A stretch of 64,000 nt of DNA from Diospyros lotus (GCF_014633365.1 NC_068341.1:20752339-20816338); one strand, 5' to 3'. Numbered from the stretch's first letter, positions 44,147-55,641 are shown. A program made the numbers and translations. The notes: generated by a model from the letters alone, not told the origin.

Positions 44147-46585
44147 TGTAACGCCCCGCTCCCACTTACGGGTGTTACTCGTGAACAATCACCCGAATTG
44201 TCCACCTGCCCGGCCTTAGCGAAGGGTGGATCGTGTTTCAAGACGAAACGCCCTAGGTGGGAACTAGGCTCGTCCTTCCCTTCGCTGAATCCCAGGATTC
44301 ACTAGCAAAATTGGGCTTTAGCCACACCGCATTGGCTATAAAGAAAATCTCCTTCAGGCGCCCAATCGCCATTTTCTCATTTTATTTAATTCTTTTTCAT
44401 TGAAGAATTTTACCGGGCTCCAAAAATCACCATTTAAACCAATCCATTGATGGATCACCAATTTTGGAGGATAAACTCATCATTTTCAAATTTTTAAATT
44501 TTCGGCATTTTCTCCAAAGGCCCGAAAATCCATTTATTTTGAAAATTCCTCCGGGGCCCAAAATCGATTTAGAGATGCCCTTATTTCTCCCAAAAATTCC
44601 AAATTTTTTAAAAAAATTGGCCGGCGGGGCCCACTGGCTCGCCCCGCCCGCGCGGGGCCCCGCTAGGCGCTGGCCGCGCGGCCTAGCCGCGCCCGCGCGT
44701 GCCCGCGCGCTGGCACCGCCGCCCGCGCGTGGCTGCCTGCCCGCGCGCTGGCACGGCCGCCCGCACGCGGCCGCCTGCTGGCGCGCGCGGCTGCGAGCCC
44801 GCCCTCGCGCACGCCCCCGCGCGCGCGGCTGCGCACCTGCCTGCGCGCGGGCTGCAGGCTGCTGCTTCCAGCAGCCTGCAGCTGCCCCCTTTCACTCCTT
44901 TACTCCTTTTTTTTTTTTTTTTTTTTCCTTGGGCTATAAAACCCCAAATTTTCCAGAATTTAACTTAAACAAATAAACTTCACATTTATCTTGGTTTGCC
45001 TCTAATTCTCCATAATTAAGGCTTAATCCACCTCTTGATGAATACACAACATATCATACCAAAGTGAAGTTTTGCCTAGGCTTCAACATGCCATAAGCCT
45101 CAAACTCATTCACTAAAAAAAAAATCAACCCTTCAAGGAATATACACTCCAAATATACACTTTGGGCTTAAGAAACCCTTACATAAAGCATATACAACTT
45201 AAGCATAAATTACACCATTTGAGAAAAATATTCAATGTCTTCATGCTCAAGCTTCTTTCTCTTGCTAAACCCTTCCATAGCATGAGAGATACAAGAAAAT
45301 TATGAAACCCTTACCTCTAGGCTTCTTGGATTTCTTCTTCTCCTTTTTCTTCTTCTTTCTCTCTTCTTCATTTCTCTTTATTTCCTTCAAATGGCTAAAG
45401 GGAAGACTTCCTCCATCTTCCTCTCTTTTCTTTCTCAAGACTCTTCAAATGGAAAAACTTGAGCTTGAAGGTCCACTTCCCTTTTTATACACTTTCATTT
45501 CTCTTTTCTTTTTGATTTATTTTCCTAGCCTTGATATTCCCAATTGCAAGACTTGATCCTAACCTTTCATTTCTCCTTTACTTTTTGAGAATAAATCTTG
45601 ACCATTGGAAGAAGCACAATCCATAGCCCTTAGTCTTCTTTAATCTCAACCCTTGATGCATTTTGGAAGACTAAATCCCCACCATCCAAATTAACACAAT
45701 CCATGTGTTTCTCAAGAATGAATCCTAGCCATGGACTTCTTTGGAGATCCAATCTCCACCATCCATTTCATTCTTCTATTGGATCCTTACATCCCATTTG
45801 GCAATCCATGCCAACATAAAGCCTTAAATCTCTACCATTAGATAAATTCCAATTTCAAGACTAATTTTCCACCATTGGATCAAGTCTTCAAATCCCATAA
45901 ATATCCCATTTCTCATTTATTTAATTGGGACTAATTTCACCACATTAAATATGAAAGACAACTTGGAGAGACATAAATGCTTTTCTTTCTCATTTATTTT
46001 AATCTCCCATTTTCCCCCATTAATGCTTGACCATTTTCTTTTCATTTGCAATTTCTTTTTATTGCAACAAATCATTACACTCACATGGGCTAAATGGCTC
46101 ATCTTTTCCATTCTTTTTGGTTTATTTAAATCCTTTAATTTTGCTTGAATAAGACCATGCCAAGTGTCACTCTAAGACACAAACTTGGCTTCCAAGTCTT
46201 CCATCTCACCCATCCATTAATTATAAACATAATTTACCAATTAATTATTTCCACTCCCATAATTAATTTCCTCCTTTTCTCATAATTAATTCCTTTATGA
46301 AATTTCTCTCCAAAATTACCAAAACATCCTTTGTGAATTTTCAATCCCATTTATTTCCACATAATGCAAAATGGGAACTAATTCACTTCCATATTCAATT
46401 CCACCTTGGAATTATCTCCAATGTACCAAATTACCCTTTTATTGGACTTTGCTATCCAATTTACCAAAATGTCCCTCTCATAGGGCACCCTCATCTCAAG
46501 GATTCAACACCTTCTCAAGGGCATTTTTGGAATTTTTCTTACTTCCTTTTCTGTTCTCCTAACACCGGTTACACCGGGTGTTACA
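44147..46585 (-). repeat. 5' LTR of the LARD element
   Basis: 2439 bp. It contains the GC-rich block (44620-44885) and the TATA-like GTATAAAAAG (minus, 45481-45490) with donor-like GAG|GTAAGG at 45313-45314. It lacks about 414 bp present in the 3' LTR (36597-37010), joined at an ATG microhomology near 45283. The loss removes the hairpin/acceptor-like module. Confidence 0.92.
44620..44885. other. GC-rich CpG block in LARD 5' LTR
   Basis: Almost pure G+C over about 265 bp with repeated GCCCGCGCG, GCGCGCTGGCAC and GCGGCTGC units. It is followed by a T run of about 23 bases near 44907. Strong secondary structure is expected in RNA or single-stranded DNA. The 3' LTR has lost it. Confidence 0.85.
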
Positions 46586-47343
46586 GCTATGGCCACCTCG
46601 TCCAACGCCAGGTGCTCTAGGATACCCTTTCCCTCCGCGCAAAATATTAGGTGCGCAAAGATAAATAATACTATGCCTCATAATATGATCATACTAAATG
46701 TGTATGAAACGTGTCATGCATTCACTTCCACATAAATATAAACATCATGAATTTCATCTCACAAGCTGTTGGCATACATATATATATTATGCCCATCTCA
46801 CAATACTAGATAGTTTTTCACTCATATCAAGTGTTATTTGTTCAAATGAAAATCAAATTATTTTAATTCTTATATATATATGAAGAGCTTCAAAGACATT
46901 TAAAGAATCTCCTAAAGTGAATTCCAAAAATTAGCTTTGAAATTTATGGTCGAAATAAACCTAGAATTTTTCTAAGGTTAAGGACCAATTAGAACATTTT
47001 TTTGTAAATGTCTTCCTTTTGAAAAACTAACTCCTGGTATTTTGATATCCAACATTCATTGTTGTAAAAATGATTTTTTATGAATTTTTCAATAAACAGA
47101 AGCTATGTATTTCGAGGGTGGTAAAATTCTAATTTCTTGAGTTTATACTAAAACCAAAATTCTATCTTTTTATTGTTATGGATTTTGATTTTTTTTGATA
47201 TTTTTATTGAATCCAAATGGGGGGTACTTTCTTATTTACATTTATGTATTAAATTAAATGAAAGATAAAATATAAATTAGAGAAAATGCAAACATTTACT
47301 TAAGTTAAGGAAAGGTAAATAGATAGGGTGTGAGCAGATAGCT

Positions 47344-47640
47344 CACATTCAAAGGCTTATGGGACGAGCTCGCTGGCAAGGGCTTACAAAAAGAGGTTAG
47401 GAGAGCGTAATTAAGGCTTATGGGACGAGCTCGAGGTCATGAGCGGCCTACGAAGGGAGAGCTTGAGGTTGGGAGGTGCACAGGAGATCGCTGAACTAGC
47501 TCGCGATCAAGGGGGTTGAGCAAGAGCTCGCGCAATGAGCTTAAGGAATGAGCTCGTGGGAAAGAGCTCGCGACTAAGGCTTACCAAGAGAGCTCGGAGG
47601 GAGCTCACGAAAGAATTGGAGGAAAGAGCTCACTAGAACA
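47344..47640. repeat. GAGCTC palindrome array in LTR3
   Basis: I count eight GAGCTC in about 300 bp, mostly as ACGAGCTCG, AAGAGCTCGCG or ATGAGCTCGTG, with TAGCTCGCG variants and two GGCTTATGGGACGAGCTCG copies (47356-47376, 47412-47432). It is followed by TA-dinucleotide runs (47660-47672). Comparable in style to the GTCGAC arrays of other LTRs here. Function is unknown. Confidence 0.65.
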
Positions 47641-49005
47641 AAAATGAAACTGAACGTGTATATATATATATAAGTGGGTTGGCCGAATAGAACATGGGCA
47701 TTCGAACGACTGTTTAAGCATGAATAAGGTGGATTAGCTAGAAGGGCATGGCTCGGATAAGCTTTTCAAATCGGTGAAGGGTAACAGCTCGTTACGCATT
47801 TATGTACGTGTGTATTTATAAGTGGGTCTCATATATAGGCGAATAGTATATATATATACAGTTGAGGCTTTTGCTGTTTGTGCAAGACCTCCAAATACCT
47901 CAATGAAATCATTCAATGGTGACTTAGCATTTTACATTCAGACTCAACACTTATATATATATATATAAGAGGCATTTGGATGGACAAGGAACATTCAGCT
48001 ATGGGTGAGAGCTTCCAAATATGATGCAACATGTACATATATAAATGCCTGGACAGAGAGTAACGAGCTAAACAAAACCCCGTTGTAAGTAAGAAGAAAA
48101 GCCATTCACTGAACAAATATTAGGGTGAATCAAACCCCGCTTAAGACATCAAATGGACTTCACAACAACTAGGGAATTTACACACAAAATAGACACAGTG
48201 GAAAACACTAACAGTGAGGTGACACAATAAGCAACAGTTTGCAAATCAAAGAAGCTTGCATTGTAATATAGAATATATCTAAGAGAGAGATAGCATTGAA
48301 AGATAACGTGGAAGTGCAGAAGAACTTGCCTATTGAGAATGCAAAATCAGAGAGAAGTTCCACCCGCGCACATGAAGCAAACAATAGCAGCAAATAGAAG
48401 TGAGGGAATAGGATGGAGAAGGTGAAGAAGAAGAAGAACATGGAGAGGGACTGAAGAAGCAATGGAACAGTGCATTCAAAATGAAGGGATACGCCTTGCA
48501 CTGAAATAGGATATTTGTGCACAGAGGCTGCTAGGAAAAAGGAGTGCATACAGGTCTGCACGCTAACTCCAAAATTTATCGAAATGCCCTACTTTTCATA
48601 TTACAAACAAAAATATCCAGGGGCTTGATTGACAAATGCTACTTAATTTATTTTCTTTTCCCCATTTTCTTATTACACCATCAAGCCTATTATTTCCAAA
48701 TTATTTCTCACCATAGGCCTAAGCCCAAATCACATGTATCCCATATACATATATTCCAAGCCCACTAGGCTTAACTTTCTACTTGGGTTAAACATCCCAT
48801 TAACTATTTAATTGAGGCCCTTTCACTTAATTTCTGATTCCATGCACCATAAAATAAAATTATGTAATCTAAAATTATTTATGTGTCACCAAGGAAATTT
48901 ATCATTAAGTATTAAAAAAAAATACTTAGACCTACATTTTAATTGCTATTACCCTGATGTCAAGTATCAAAACACTTAGACCCACTTTAGGGTCGTTACA
49001 GAACG

Positions 49006-50377
49006 TGTATAGAGAAAAAGGTGCATGCTCCCACAACCACTATCATAGCATAATCATATCAAGGGATCTAAGTCCCACACAAGTCTAGCATAAAAGCCCA
49101 CTTGAGCTTGACACAAGTCCAGCATTATAGCCCACTCAAGCTTCCAGTTTAGCACTGTAAGGATATCCTAGCAGATGTCATTCGCAACGTGCATCATGTA
49201 TCATATGCTTTCCCAAAGCCATGCCATGCATACACACACATCATGTTCTACAAAAAATCCATGCATAAGACCTCTTATGATAACATGTACCATGCCAAGT
49301 ATAATTGAATAACCATGTTTGAAATGCATGGGACACACAAAATAGGGAAACATAATTCAAGAGGGAGAAAAAGGGTATTTAAGCTTGTAGGTAACATTTG
49401 GCCAAAAATAGGGGAAATCGATCAACAAATGCATGGGCATCTATCAAAAAATTGCTCTTTGGAATGGAATCTATCGACAGATTACCCCCAATCTGTCAAC
49501 TGACAGAACCCAAAAACACCCCGATCCTCTATTTCTCACAACCGAAACCATAGAAAAGTGGCTCTAAACTTTGCCAAATCTTCATCCTAACAGGAAAGGC
49601 ATCATTCCCAAACAAAATAGGGAGAACAAGTCCCTTTGGAAGCATTAACAAGGAGTTTAAGCAAGAGCAAGGAGGTAAATTACAATCATGTAACAACTTA
49701 CTCTCAAAACAGAGAGTTTTGGTAAAAAAACCATCTCAGGAGCTGAAATTTCAAACTTATAACAATTTGAAAGGATAAGAACTTGCCTTAGCTTCCTTCT
49801 CTATCAATCTGTAGCTCCTCCTTACCTTCCACACCACCAATAGGATGCCATACATAGAGATTTACATCTCTTTTTAGCCATAAAATAGAGGAAAATAGAT
49901 TTCTAAGCTAAGGAGAGCTAGAAGATGTGCTTCCTACCAATTATAATTCTTCTCCAGAAGCCTTGATAGCCAAAAATGAAGGGAAACGGAAGAGAAAATA
50001 ACCCTAGCAACTGGAGAGCTTCTCCCAATTCCACCGTCTTAATTGCTTTTCTTCTAACTTGTTAGAAAAGTTGATATCTAAACTTGCCCATAACTTAGAT
50101 TTTTGTGCATGGTTTACACCCTATTAATCCCCTTAATTAGCTGACTTGCACATGCATGGGAGCTGGTAGAAAATTTTGAGAAGTCGGCTCTCCTCCGTGA
50201 GCAAAATAGCCCTCTGCTGCAGAACGAGTTAATAGGCTGGGTGAAACGGTTGATAGATGGGGCAATCGGTCGACAGATGCCAAGCAATTTGTGGATCGAT
50301 AGTGGCCTTTGAGCAAAAAATGGTCTCATGTTTCCCTTGGCCAATCGACAAATGCTGCTTCTGGACCACTTCTTTCC
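49006..50377 (-). mobile_element. Continuation of LTR2 and unresolved LTR-derived DNA
   Basis: It follows the second GAACG of LTR3. On the minus strand TAAG|GCAAGTTC at 49785 matches the donor-like site of LTR B. Clusters of ATCGAC/GTCGACAGA/GTTGATAG lie at 49470-49505 and 50240-50350. I could not fix the start of LTR2 on this side. The minus-strand open frame 50114-50536 overlaps the integrase relic and is treated as chance. Confidence 0.5.
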
Positions 50378-51483
50378 TTCTCTTCTTGCTTCCCTAGCAA
50401 CCCACAATCTTAAGAGTTCGGATTTTGAGATACGAAATGGCATTCTCAGGTTTCGGGGTAGAGTGTACGTGCCAAACCTTCGGGAGTTGAGACAAAAAAT
50501 TCTAGATGAAGCCCATAGAGCTAAGTAATTGTGCACCTACGAGCCACGAAGATGTATCGAGATCTTCGGGAAATCTATTAGTGGCCAGGGGTGAAGGCCA
50601 GCGTGGCTAGGAGGGTGGCACAATGTGATGTATGCCAAAGGGTGAAAATTGAGCATCAGAAACCTGCAGGGTTGATGAGGCCCTTGGAAGTTCCTGAGTG
50701 GAAATGAGAACATATCACGATGGATTTCGTGACAGGATTTTCGAAGAGCTGAAGTGGCTATGATGCCATTTAGGTGGTGGTAGACAGGTTGAGAAAGTCA
50801 GCTCATTTCCTGCCTACAAGGATGGATCAACCGGTACAAAAATTTGCAGAGCAGTACGTGAAGGAAATAGTACGACTCTATGGTGCGCCAATAAGTATAG
50901 TTTCAGATCGAGACCCGAGGTTCACCTCGAGGTTTTGGGAAAGTTTGTAGGAATGCATGGGGATCCAACTGAAATTGAGTACGGCTTATTATTTGCAGAC
51001 TGATAGGAAATCAGAGAGGATAATTCAAACGCTTGAAGATATGTTGAGATCCTGTGCCCTTGATTTTGGAGGAAATTGGGAGGAGCATCTGTCATTGGTA
51101 GAATTTGTGTACAACAATAGTTACCACGACAGCATCGGGATGGCTCCTTATGAGGCTTTGTATGGAAGAAAGTGCCGGTCGCCTATTTGTTGGACCGAAG
51201 TAGGGGAAGGACAGATGTTGGGGCCCAGCTTGTGCAACAGACTACCGATAAGATTCGAATAATCCAAGAGAGGATTCGAGCTGAGCAAAGCCGATAAAAA
51301 TCCTATGCTGATCAAAGAAGAAGGGATCTAAAGTTCGAGGTAGGGGATTTAGTGTATCTCAAGGTGTCACCTTAGCATTTGGTGATGCGTGGAAGCGATA
51401 AAGGAAAACTGAAGCCAAGGTATATAGGGTCATATCCGATTATAGAAAGAGTCAGACCTATGCGCCTATCGATTGGAGCTTCC
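50378..51483 (+). pseudogene. Ty3/gypsy integrase relic (Tekay-like)
   Basis: In order: FEIRNGILRFRGRVYVPN, LRQKILDEAHRAK, a decayed H2C2 region, CDVCQRVK-type motif, [40 protein letters not shown] (second catalytic Asp) and QTDRKSERIIQTLEDMLR (Glu of DDE). Then come WEEHLSLVEFVYNNSYHDSIGMAPYEALYGRKCRSPICW (50957-51262 open) and PRYIGSYPIIERV. Stops and shifts occur near 50528, 50707, 50750, 50950 and 51260. It is cut at 51483 before the chromodomain position by the copia element. RT and everything upstream are absent. Confidence 0.85.
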
Positions 51484-53469
51484 TGAAAGAAAAGCATGAT
51501 CGCTACAGGGCAAGCAGCATAGTTCAAAAATTTTGAACCTTACCCCGATCCCAGCGATTGGATCAACGTCGAAATCAAATCATTCACAAACAAATAAATA
51601 AATCTAACCTTTAGATTATCGAGTCATTTGCGGATTCGAGCTGTCCAAGCGTCCGGCCTCTAACTCGTGATACGCGACACGCGTCCGTTGGTAAGGAGAG
51701 CGGAATATGAGTGCTAGCTCCTTCTCCTTTTTGCGGCTTGTGTATGGACCGAAAAAGAACGCCCTCATTTCAAATTGATGCCAAAAAGAAACGAGAAAGA
51801 GTGAACGGCAATACGTTTTTCAACTCTTGAAAAACGACACCAAAAACTCTCTTAATTTTGGGCAACCCATAAAGGGATATTTATGGGGAGCTCTAGGGTT
51901 TCTTAAACCCTAATGGATATGGGCTGGCCCATTTAATTTAGTCCAATTAGCAACTTAAATTAAATGGGTTTATTCTAGTCCAACTAGGATTATAATCAAA
52001 TGGCCCAATCCTTTTATAGGTTTAATAAAATATTATGGCCCAAATATATTTTATTTAATATTTGGCCCAAATCTAATTTGGTCCAAATATAATATTTAAT
52101 ATTTGGCCCAAATCTAATTTAGTCCAAATATAATATTTATTTTAATATTTGGCCCAAATCCAATTTAGCCCAAATATAATATTTAATTTAATATTTGGCT
52201 AAAATCCAATTTAGTTCAAATATTAATTTAAGCCCAAATATATTTTATTTCCTATTTGCCACTCTAACAAATAGAAAATTATTAAATTAGAAACTCCTTC
52301 CTAATTTAATCAATTGTCATTTTAGGAAACTCTTTCCATTATGACGACCCCTCGCCATATCGACGTCATTACGTCTATTTATTCTTTTTCTGTGAGAACC
52401 TACGACGGCACAACTTCTTGTCGAAGTGTCCCACTTAACCATACATCCACTCTACTGGTTTAAGCCAAGGACCGTGCCTATTGCATATGACTCATTAGCC
52501 TTCCGAATATGTTGGCAATCTGTCGGTACAAACACATAAGACAAGATTGGCCTCTATTAAGGCATCATGCCTACCCAATTATTCAGAAGGATTCATAATC
52601 CGCAAATAACCTTTCACGAGCATGGTTACCGTGTAATACGATCCTCTCGTCATTGTATCTTATGTGATCTCAAGTATGGCGATGTGTTGCTTGATAACGA
52701 TCACATGAGTTTTTTTCGGTCTTCCGGATATCTTCACTTAGTAGAAAGTGAATCAATAACTCTTTATTGATCTCTTTCACCATGGCCATGGATTTAAAGT
52801 GAATATCCACCGAAGGCGCCTTAGATACATCATCCTCTATCAAGGGATAGACGAGTCTCATATTGGTTATACACCCATCTCCATAAGCCTCACGATATAC
52901 CCAACGATCGCCCACGTGCAGCCTTTGTCTAGGCCTATCGAAACGATGTTAAAGCATACTGGTCTTCTTATGAGATGACCGTGACAACCTCAGGTCCAAA
53001 GATTAGTTACACCCATCTCGTATGAGAATACCATCAACATATAACCAAAATGGATTCTCATGGCGAATCATGTCCAGTGACACATTCTCCAACATTGGTC
53101 ACCTATGTACTTGTTTAAGCATCCCCATGCCTATGGGTGTGAGCCCCCCATTGCTATCACATAGCAAAAACATAGCACATACAAGTCTTACCGCAATTGT
53201 CAATGTCCATTCTTGACATTGCTACGACTTGGGACGTTTAATGATGTCTAGAAATTGTGACGCATCATCTCACATCTTTATATATTATTCACAGTATACA
53301 TCATATGGACTTCTATCTAGTTTCATTCGGTTATTACAATAATAACAAGAAACTAATAGAATGACTTCTAGTAAATTTGAACAACTCCTTATTCAAATAA
53401 TAAACATGATTACAATTGTCAGTGTACAACATGCCCAATCTGATTGGGTTTAGAGCACCTACACTAACA
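51484..53469 (-). repeat. 3' LTR of the Tork-like element
   Basis: TGAAAGAAAAGC to CACTAACA on the + strand, 1986 bp. The minus strand starts TGTTAGTGTAGGTGC. It holds a TGGGCC-rich repeat array (52000-52245), telo-boxes and a TATA-like box (51874-51931). The end sequence resembles the ends of the LTRs at 1922 and 15503 in style. Confidence 0.85.
51874..52245 (-). promoter_or_regulatory. TGGGCC repeat array, telo-boxes and TATA of Tork-like LTR
   Basis: About seven TTGGGCC or TTGGGC boxes in imperfect tandem units of about 45-55 bp (unit: TTTGGGCCAAATATTAAATA on minus) lie at 52000-52245. TGGGCCAGCCCA follows at 51920-51931, two AAACCCTA/TAGGGTTT telo-box-like motifs at 51893-51913, then CCATAAATATCCC (minus, 51874-51886). 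The order upstream to downstream is site II array, telo-box, TATA. Confidence 0.6.
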
Positions 53470-53484
53470 TTCTTCCACTTGCAC
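53470..53484 (-). other. Polypurine tract of Tork-like element
   Basis: The minus strand has GCAAGTGGAAGAA directly before TGTTAGTG of the LTR. The same AAGTGGAAGA core precedes LTR D at 63857. Confidence 0.8.
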
Positions 53485-53599
53485 TAGAGCCAATCACTCA
53501 TGTATCTTATACCTGATGATCGAACCTGACTTTCATGTTTCTCCTAGGACAGAGCTTTAGTCAAGGGATCTATGAAGTTGTAATTCGTCGACACTTTCT

Positions 53600-54600
53600 C
53601 TATATATGTCACCTCGGCTGATAATCTCCATTATCATATGGTGATGCCGCAATACAAATTTGGTCCGTTGATGAGACCATGGTTCCTTTGCTTACGCGAT
53701 GGCTCCATTGTTGTCCCGATAACTGTTATTGGATCAACAATGCTGGACACCACTTTAAGTTCATCAATGAACTTACGGATCCATACAACCTCCTTAGCTG
53801 TTTCGAAGGTTGTTATGTATTTGACTTCAGTTGTTGAATCTGCCACTATCTCTTGTAGGAACTCTTCCAACTCATGGCCCAGCCATATAGGCAGAATATG
53901 AATTTCGATTGTACATGATTTAAAATCATCATGGTCGAATTGGAAACTGGCATCCATGAACCCCTTCATGGTATGCTCTCATTCTCCATATGGCAAAAAA
54001 TATCTCTTTAGTGCTTCACAAGTACTTAAGAATGTTTTTCACAGCAATCCAGTGTTTCTCACCTGGATCAGCTTGATATCTACTACATATGCTCAAAGTA
54101 TATGCGATATCAGGCCTCGTACATATCATGGCATACATGATCGAGCCAATAGCCAAGGTATATGGTGCTCGACTCATCCTATCTCTCTCATCTTGTGTCC
54201 TCAGACACAGAGCCTTGGAGAGATGTATTCCATGTGACATGGGAAGATTTTCCTCCTAGAATCTTCCATGCTAAACCTCTTTAGCACCTTGTCAATGTAC
54301 GCGCTTTGGGAGAGTGCTAGCAACCTCCTGAATCTATCTTTATATATCCTTATTCCCAGAATATAAGTTGCTTCTCCCAAATTCTTCATGGAGATAATAT
54401 TTTGAAAGCCATCTTTTAACCGATTGCAACATAGGAACAACATTCCTAATGAGCAATATATTGTCCACATATAGGACTAAAAATGGTAACCGCGCTCCCA
54501 CTAACCTTCTTGTAAACACAAGGATCAATTTCCCTTTTGTGAAAAATCAAACTTTTTGATCTTTTCATCAAAACATTGATTCTAACTCTGGGATGCTTAC
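53600..54600 (-). pseudogene. Tork-like RT C-terminus and RNase H
   Basis: RT end: LVLYVDNILLIRN (YVDN for YVDD) near 54450, SVKRWLSKYY and LGEATYILGIRIYKDR. Then SQSAYIDKVLKRFSMEDS, MSRAPYTLAIGSIMYAMICTRPDIAY and RYQADPGEKHW. RNase H: GFMDASFQFDHDDFKSC and the FIDELKVV end. Frames change several times (54240, 54016, 53970). Not functional. Confidence 0.85.
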
Positions 54601-55600
54601 TTTAGTCCATGAATGGATCTTTGCAAGTTGCAAATCTTATTTGCATGTTTATGAGTAACAAAACCGTCAAGCTGTGTCATATACACATCCTCGACCAGGT
54701 TTCTATTAAGGAAAATTGTTTTGTCGTCCATCTGCCATAACCCAGAGTCAATGTCGGACATTGCCTCATCATAGGTAGTAGGCTCATCGTTCTCAACTAG
54801 AAGCACATCTCCATGTGCCGAGATGAGAAATCCATATCTCTCTTGCTCGCGACGAACCCTCATCGACCTACGAGGTTCATGTGTAGAAGGTTGGGGAGTT
54901 GACACAACATCTTGTGTCTGATCTTTCTCGGGTTCCTAGAGGGGAGTATTTGTTTGTGGTTCGTCTCGAATCTATTCGAGCTTAACATTCCTCCCACTAG
55001 CCACAACATCTAAGAATTCCTTCTCAAGGAATACTACATGCTTGGCAACAAAACACCTTTTGTTCACATGGGTGGTAAAAGTAATATCCACTTGGATATC
55101 CCACAAAAAGATATCTCGTCGATTTGGGTTGTAGCTTATTACTGTCAACACGTTTAACATAAATTTGACAACCCCAAATCTTAAGGAAAGACAAATTTGG
55201 CTTCTTTCCTTTCCATATCTCATATGGAGTCTGAGTAACTGACTTACTTGGAACCCTATTCAAAACAAAGATCGCGATGAGGAGTGCGTATCCCCAAAAT
55301 GAAATAGGGAGTTCAGCGCGACTCATCATGGACCAGACCATGTCCAACAAGGTCCTATTCCCCTTTAGACACACCATTCATCTCTGATGTTCCAAGTGGA
55401 GTCCATTGTGAGAGAATCACATTCTGCTTCAGATGATCTAGAAACTCACTATTCAAGTATTCACCACCTCGATCTGATCGAAGTACTTTGATACTTTTCT
55501 CAGTTTGTTTCTCTACTTCAAATCTGAATTCTTTGAACTTTTCAAAAGCCTCAGATTTGTGTCCTATAAGATACACATAACCAAAACATGATCTTACCAT
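54597..55600 (-). pseudogene. Tork-like integrase and RT N-terminus
   Basis: Integrase: KSIKVLRSDRGGEYLNSEF (second Asp), then a region where the usual Q-NGV-ER is decayed to EMNGVSKGE. LNRVPSKSVTQTPYEIWKGKKPNLSFLKIWGC and YLFVGYPSG follow (55024-55377). Linker and RT start: EPRRSMRVRREQERYGFL, TYDEAMSDIDSGLWQ. RT motifs between WQ and LQRSIHGLK are mostly missing, indicating an internal deletion near 54650-54750. Confidence 0.82.
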
Positions 55601-55641
55601 CAGTAAAGGTTATGAAGTAGACATATCCACCTCTAGCTTGG

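Larger units (their letters stand above)
35928..46585 (-). mobile_element. Complete non-autonomous gypsy derivative (LARD type)
   Basis: 10658 bp with perfect TSD GCTAT (35923-35927, 46586-46590). Minus-strand order: 5' LTR 44147-46585, primer site 44132-44143 (TGGTATCAGAGC), interior of 5.8 kb without a recognisable domain, the sequence TTTCGAGGACGAAATT then TTAAGGAGGGTGGAA, and 3' LTR 35928-38309. The last motif resembles the junction at the end of Tekay/Del-type gypsy pol. Long LTRs plus a long non-coding interior fit a large retrotransposon derivative mobilised in trans. LTRs are nearly identical outside two reciprocal deletions, so the insertion is recent. Confidence 0.9.
25748..49000 (-). 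mobile_element. Gypsy-type solo LTR3 carrying two complete nested elements
   Basis: The + strand edges are TGTAAGGGCCCAC (25748) and AGGGTCGTTACA (49000), with a perfect 5-bp TSD GAACG at 25743-25747 and 49001-49005. Its own sequence is 25748-26396, 35908-35927 and 46591-49000, about 3.08 kb. The minus strand starts TGTAACGACCC. It carries the GC-type donor-like TAG|GCAAGT at 48328, the hairpin module at 26092-26141 (its YAG reads CAT) and a GAGCTC array at 47344-47640. The SIRE-like element and the LARD element inserted 20 bp apart inside it. Confidence 0.88.

Noticed and set aside
24103..49000. One single LTR from 24103 to 49000
   Set aside because: Three hairpin modules and three LTR edges (24103, 25201, 25748) show separate LTRs. 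Only 25748-49000 has matching TSDs (GAACG).
50114..50536. Minus-strand frame of 140 codons
   Set aside because: It overlaps the + strand gypsy integrase relic, which has clear family motifs. Antisense shadow.
53638..54237. Plus-strand frames over the Tork-like RT/RNase H region
   Set aside because: Shadows of the minus-strand pol relic.
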